From NCBI GenBank assembly GCA_028279425.1, contig JANQNV010000294.1, positions 1 through 36,899 on the forward strand: 36,899 nucleotides of DNA, given 5' to 3'. A program made the position numbers and the translations under genes. Positions 35,628-36,899 of the stretch are shown here, piece by piece. The notes beneath the pieces were generated by a model, which saw only the letters and a program-made list of their open reading frames with translations, searched no databases and was not told where the DNA came from. Source of the stretch: Longimicrobiales bacterium. GTDB lineage: Bacteria > Gemmatimonadota > Gemmatimonadetes > Longimicrobiales > Gaopeijiaceae. Position 1 is the stretch's first letter. Each line of letters opens with the position of its first letter.

Positions 35628-36755
35628 GTGCCCGATTGGACTGAATCCCCCGAAGACGTCGCGTCGTTCCGCGCGGCGCTGCTCCGCTTCTTCGACCGCG
35701 AGGCCCGGCCCCTTCCCTGGCGATCCACGCGCGATCCCTATCGGATCCTCGTTTCGGAGATCATGGCGCAGCAGACGCGCGTCGAAACGGTGATCCCCTA
35801 CTATCGGCGCTGGCTGGAGCGTTTCCCCACCCTCGGAGCACTCGCCGACGCCGGCCGGGACGACGTCTTGAAGCTCTGGGAGGGCCTGGGCTACTACTCG
35901 CGGGCTCGAAATCTGCACCGAGCGGCCCAGACGGTGCGGGAGTCGTTCGGGGGGCAGCTACCGGACTCGCCGGCCGAGCTGCGCACTTTGCCGGGGGTGG
36001 GCCCCTACACGGCGGGCGCGGTCGCCTCGATCGCCTTCGGAGAGCCCGTCCCCGCGGTGGACGGAAACGTGCGGCGGGTGTTCGCGCGCCTCCACGATGA
36101 CCCGGTGCCGGGTGCGCGCGCCGTGGAGGACTGGGCGGCTCGCGTGGTGGATCCCGATCGCGCGGGTGATTTCAACCAGGCGCTCATGGAGCTCGGTGCC
36201 ATCGTGTGCGTCCCGCGCGGGCCGCACTGCGGGCGATGCCCAGTGGTCAGCTGGTGTCGGGCCCGCTCGGCGGGTACGCAGGAGGAACGGCCACTGCCGA
36301 AGAAGCGCAGCCGCGTGCGCCGAGAAGAGCGCGTCGTGGTCGTGAACGTCGACGTCGGCGGCCAGCCCGAGCATGGCCGCGAACCCGACGTCGGCAGGGA
36401 GCAGGAGGCTCAGCACGGGAGGCGTGATCGACCCCCCCGTGTGTGGCTACGGCGCCGACCGGACGAGGGCCTGCTGGCGGGACTCTGGGAGTTTCCGTCC
36501 TTCTCGGCGAACGAGGCGGAGGCCGCCGACGTCGCCTCCGCCGGCGAGCCCCTCGCCCCCGTGCGCCACCTGTTCAGCCACCTGCACGTGACCTATCGGC
36601 CCTACGTGCTCTACCGTTCCTCGGCGGAAGTCGACGGGCGTGGGGAGGCCTCACAATGGGTGGATCTGAGCGACCTCGGAGGGGTGGCGGTGCCCGTGGC
36701 GCAGCAGAAGATCGCGGCCCTCGCACGGCGGTTCCTCCGGCGCACACACGCCTAG
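35628..36755 (+). CDS. mutY: A/G-specific adenine glycosylase MutY
   Basis: 375 residues from a GTG at 35628, the start that places LPW at the family position; earlier in-frame starts add about 100 residues antisense to the VWA gene. No Shine-Dalgarno is visible. The HhH glycosylase core has the catalytic E44 (SEIMAQQTRVE), the helix-hairpin-helix LPGVGPYTAGAVAS and D145 (VDGNVRR). The 4Fe-4S cluster ligands are C194, C201, C204 and C210 in the C-X6-C-X2-C-X5-C spacing. A Nudix-like C-terminal domain recognising 8-oxoG carries GLWEFPSF and an FSH motif (HLFSHLHVTYR). It excises adenine opposite 8-oxoguanine. The stop codon TAG is the outermost part of an inverted repeat that starts at 36752. 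Confidence 0.94.
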   Translation: MPDWTESPEDVASFRAALLRFFDREARPLPWRSTRDPYRILVSEIMAQQTRVETVIPYYRRWLERFPTLGALADAGRDDVLKLWEGLGYYSRARNLHRAAQTVRESFGGQLPDSPAELRTLPGVGPYTAGAVASIAFGEPVPAVDGNVRRVFARLHDDPVPGARAVEDWAARVVDPDRAGDFNQALMELGAIVCVPRGPHCGRCPVVSWCRARSAGTQEERPLPKKRSRVRREERVVVVNVDVGGQPEHGREPDVGREQEAQHGRRDRPPRVWLRRRPDEGLLAGLWEFPSFSANEAEAADVASAGEPLAPVRHLFSHLHVTYRPYVLYRSSAEVDGRGEASQWVDLSDLGGVAVPVAQQKIAALARRFLRRTHA

Positions 36756-36820
36756 TGTCCCGTTTGAGAAGTCCGGTGCGTACCTCGAATACCATCGGGA
36801 CTTTTCAAACGGGACACTAG
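36752..36820. repeat. Long near-perfect inverted repeat at the mutY 3' end (terminator or MITE)
   Basis: Arms of 23 bases at 36752-36774 and 36798-36820 match with one mismatch and are separated by a 23-base centre. The arms begin CTAGTGTCCCG and end CGGGACACTAG. TA dinucleotides lie at both outer edges (36753-36754 and 36818-36819), as expected for the target duplication of an IS630/mariner-type miniature element. The left arm provides the mutY stop codon. A strong transcription terminator is the alternative reading; on + the stem is followed by TGTAGTGTCG, not a U-run. Confidence 0.7.
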
Positions 36821-36897
36821 TGTAGTGTCGCCCAAGTCCTGATGCCGTTCGTGCGCGGGGGCATCCACGGGATGCGTCGTTGGAACTCCTTGCCGTA
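36817..36897 (-). CDS. Possible C-terminal end of a gene entering from beyond the window
   Basis: The minus strand is open from the window end to a TAG at 36817-36819, giving 26 residues (GKEFQRRIPWMPPRTNGIR, then TWATLH). Composition is protein-like and the stop lies inside the right arm of the inverted repeat, as on the mutY side. Too short to assign. Confidence 0.25.
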   Translation of the reverse strand, partial: YGKEFQRRIPWMPPRTNGIRTWATLH

Positions 36898-36899
36898 GC

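Overview
This window is GC-rich bacterial chromosome, densely coded on both strands, with strong G/C preference at third codon positions. No tRNA, rRNA, CRISPR array or intact transposase is visible. The proteome points to a Gram-negative-type envelope: many signal peptides whose mature part starts with Gln, several lipoproteins, a Wzm/Wzt-type exporter, and a PadR regulator coupled to a duplicated MacB/FtsX-type (ADOP) permease. ADOP permeases with PadR partners, S9D-type peptidases and Ig-like/RCC1 lipoproteins are typical of Gemmatimonadota and Acidobacteriota. I infer Gemmatimonadota or a close relative, with modest confidence.

Layout. Positions 1-7800 hold a partial glycine-rich secreted protein (-), a flavin-reductase-like protein and an M20 metallopeptidase coupled on +, a GNAT fragment, a Tat-type serine hydrolase lipoprotein, an Ig-like/RCC1 lipoprotein and a secreted helical protein (all -). 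Positions 8005-17103 form a cell-surface glycan locus: GT2 glycosyltransferase (+), DUF707 protein and UDP-galactopyranose-mutase-like FAD enzyme (-, overlapping), then a + run of ABC permease, ABC ATPase with a Wzt-like tail, a 710-residue protein made of two fucosyltransferase-like domains, a GH43 lipoprotein and a secreted cupin. The genes from the permease to the GH43 lipoprotein overlap end to end. The likely product is an exported polysaccharide that is built in the cytoplasm, exported by the ABC pair and possibly trimmed outside by the GH43 enzyme.

Positions 17149-24780 hold a small lipoprotein (-), the padR-ADOP operon (+) with a readable promoter and palindromic operator, a small secreted protein (-), a second serine hydrolase lipoprotein (+), a lipoprotein gene broken by one missing base (-) and an SDR oxidoreductase with a signal peptide (+). 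Positions 24783-30589 carry a secreted S9 peptidase, a metzincin-type lipoprotein and oxyR in one direction (-). katG is divergent from oxyR across 117 bases, giving a classical peroxide-defence pair.

Positions 32944-35507 are a three-gene - strand unit (VWA protein, small membrane-anchored protein, HTTM membrane protein). mutY is divergent from it. The mutY stop codon lies inside a 69-base near-perfect inverted repeat that ends the readable part of the window. The most unusual items are the tandem-duplicated fucosyltransferase-like protein with a degenerate second active-site motif, the GH43 lipoprotein embedded in the export operon, the exported SDR and the TA-bordered inverted repeat at the end of mutY. 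No phage-defence or wholly new multi-gene system is evident.
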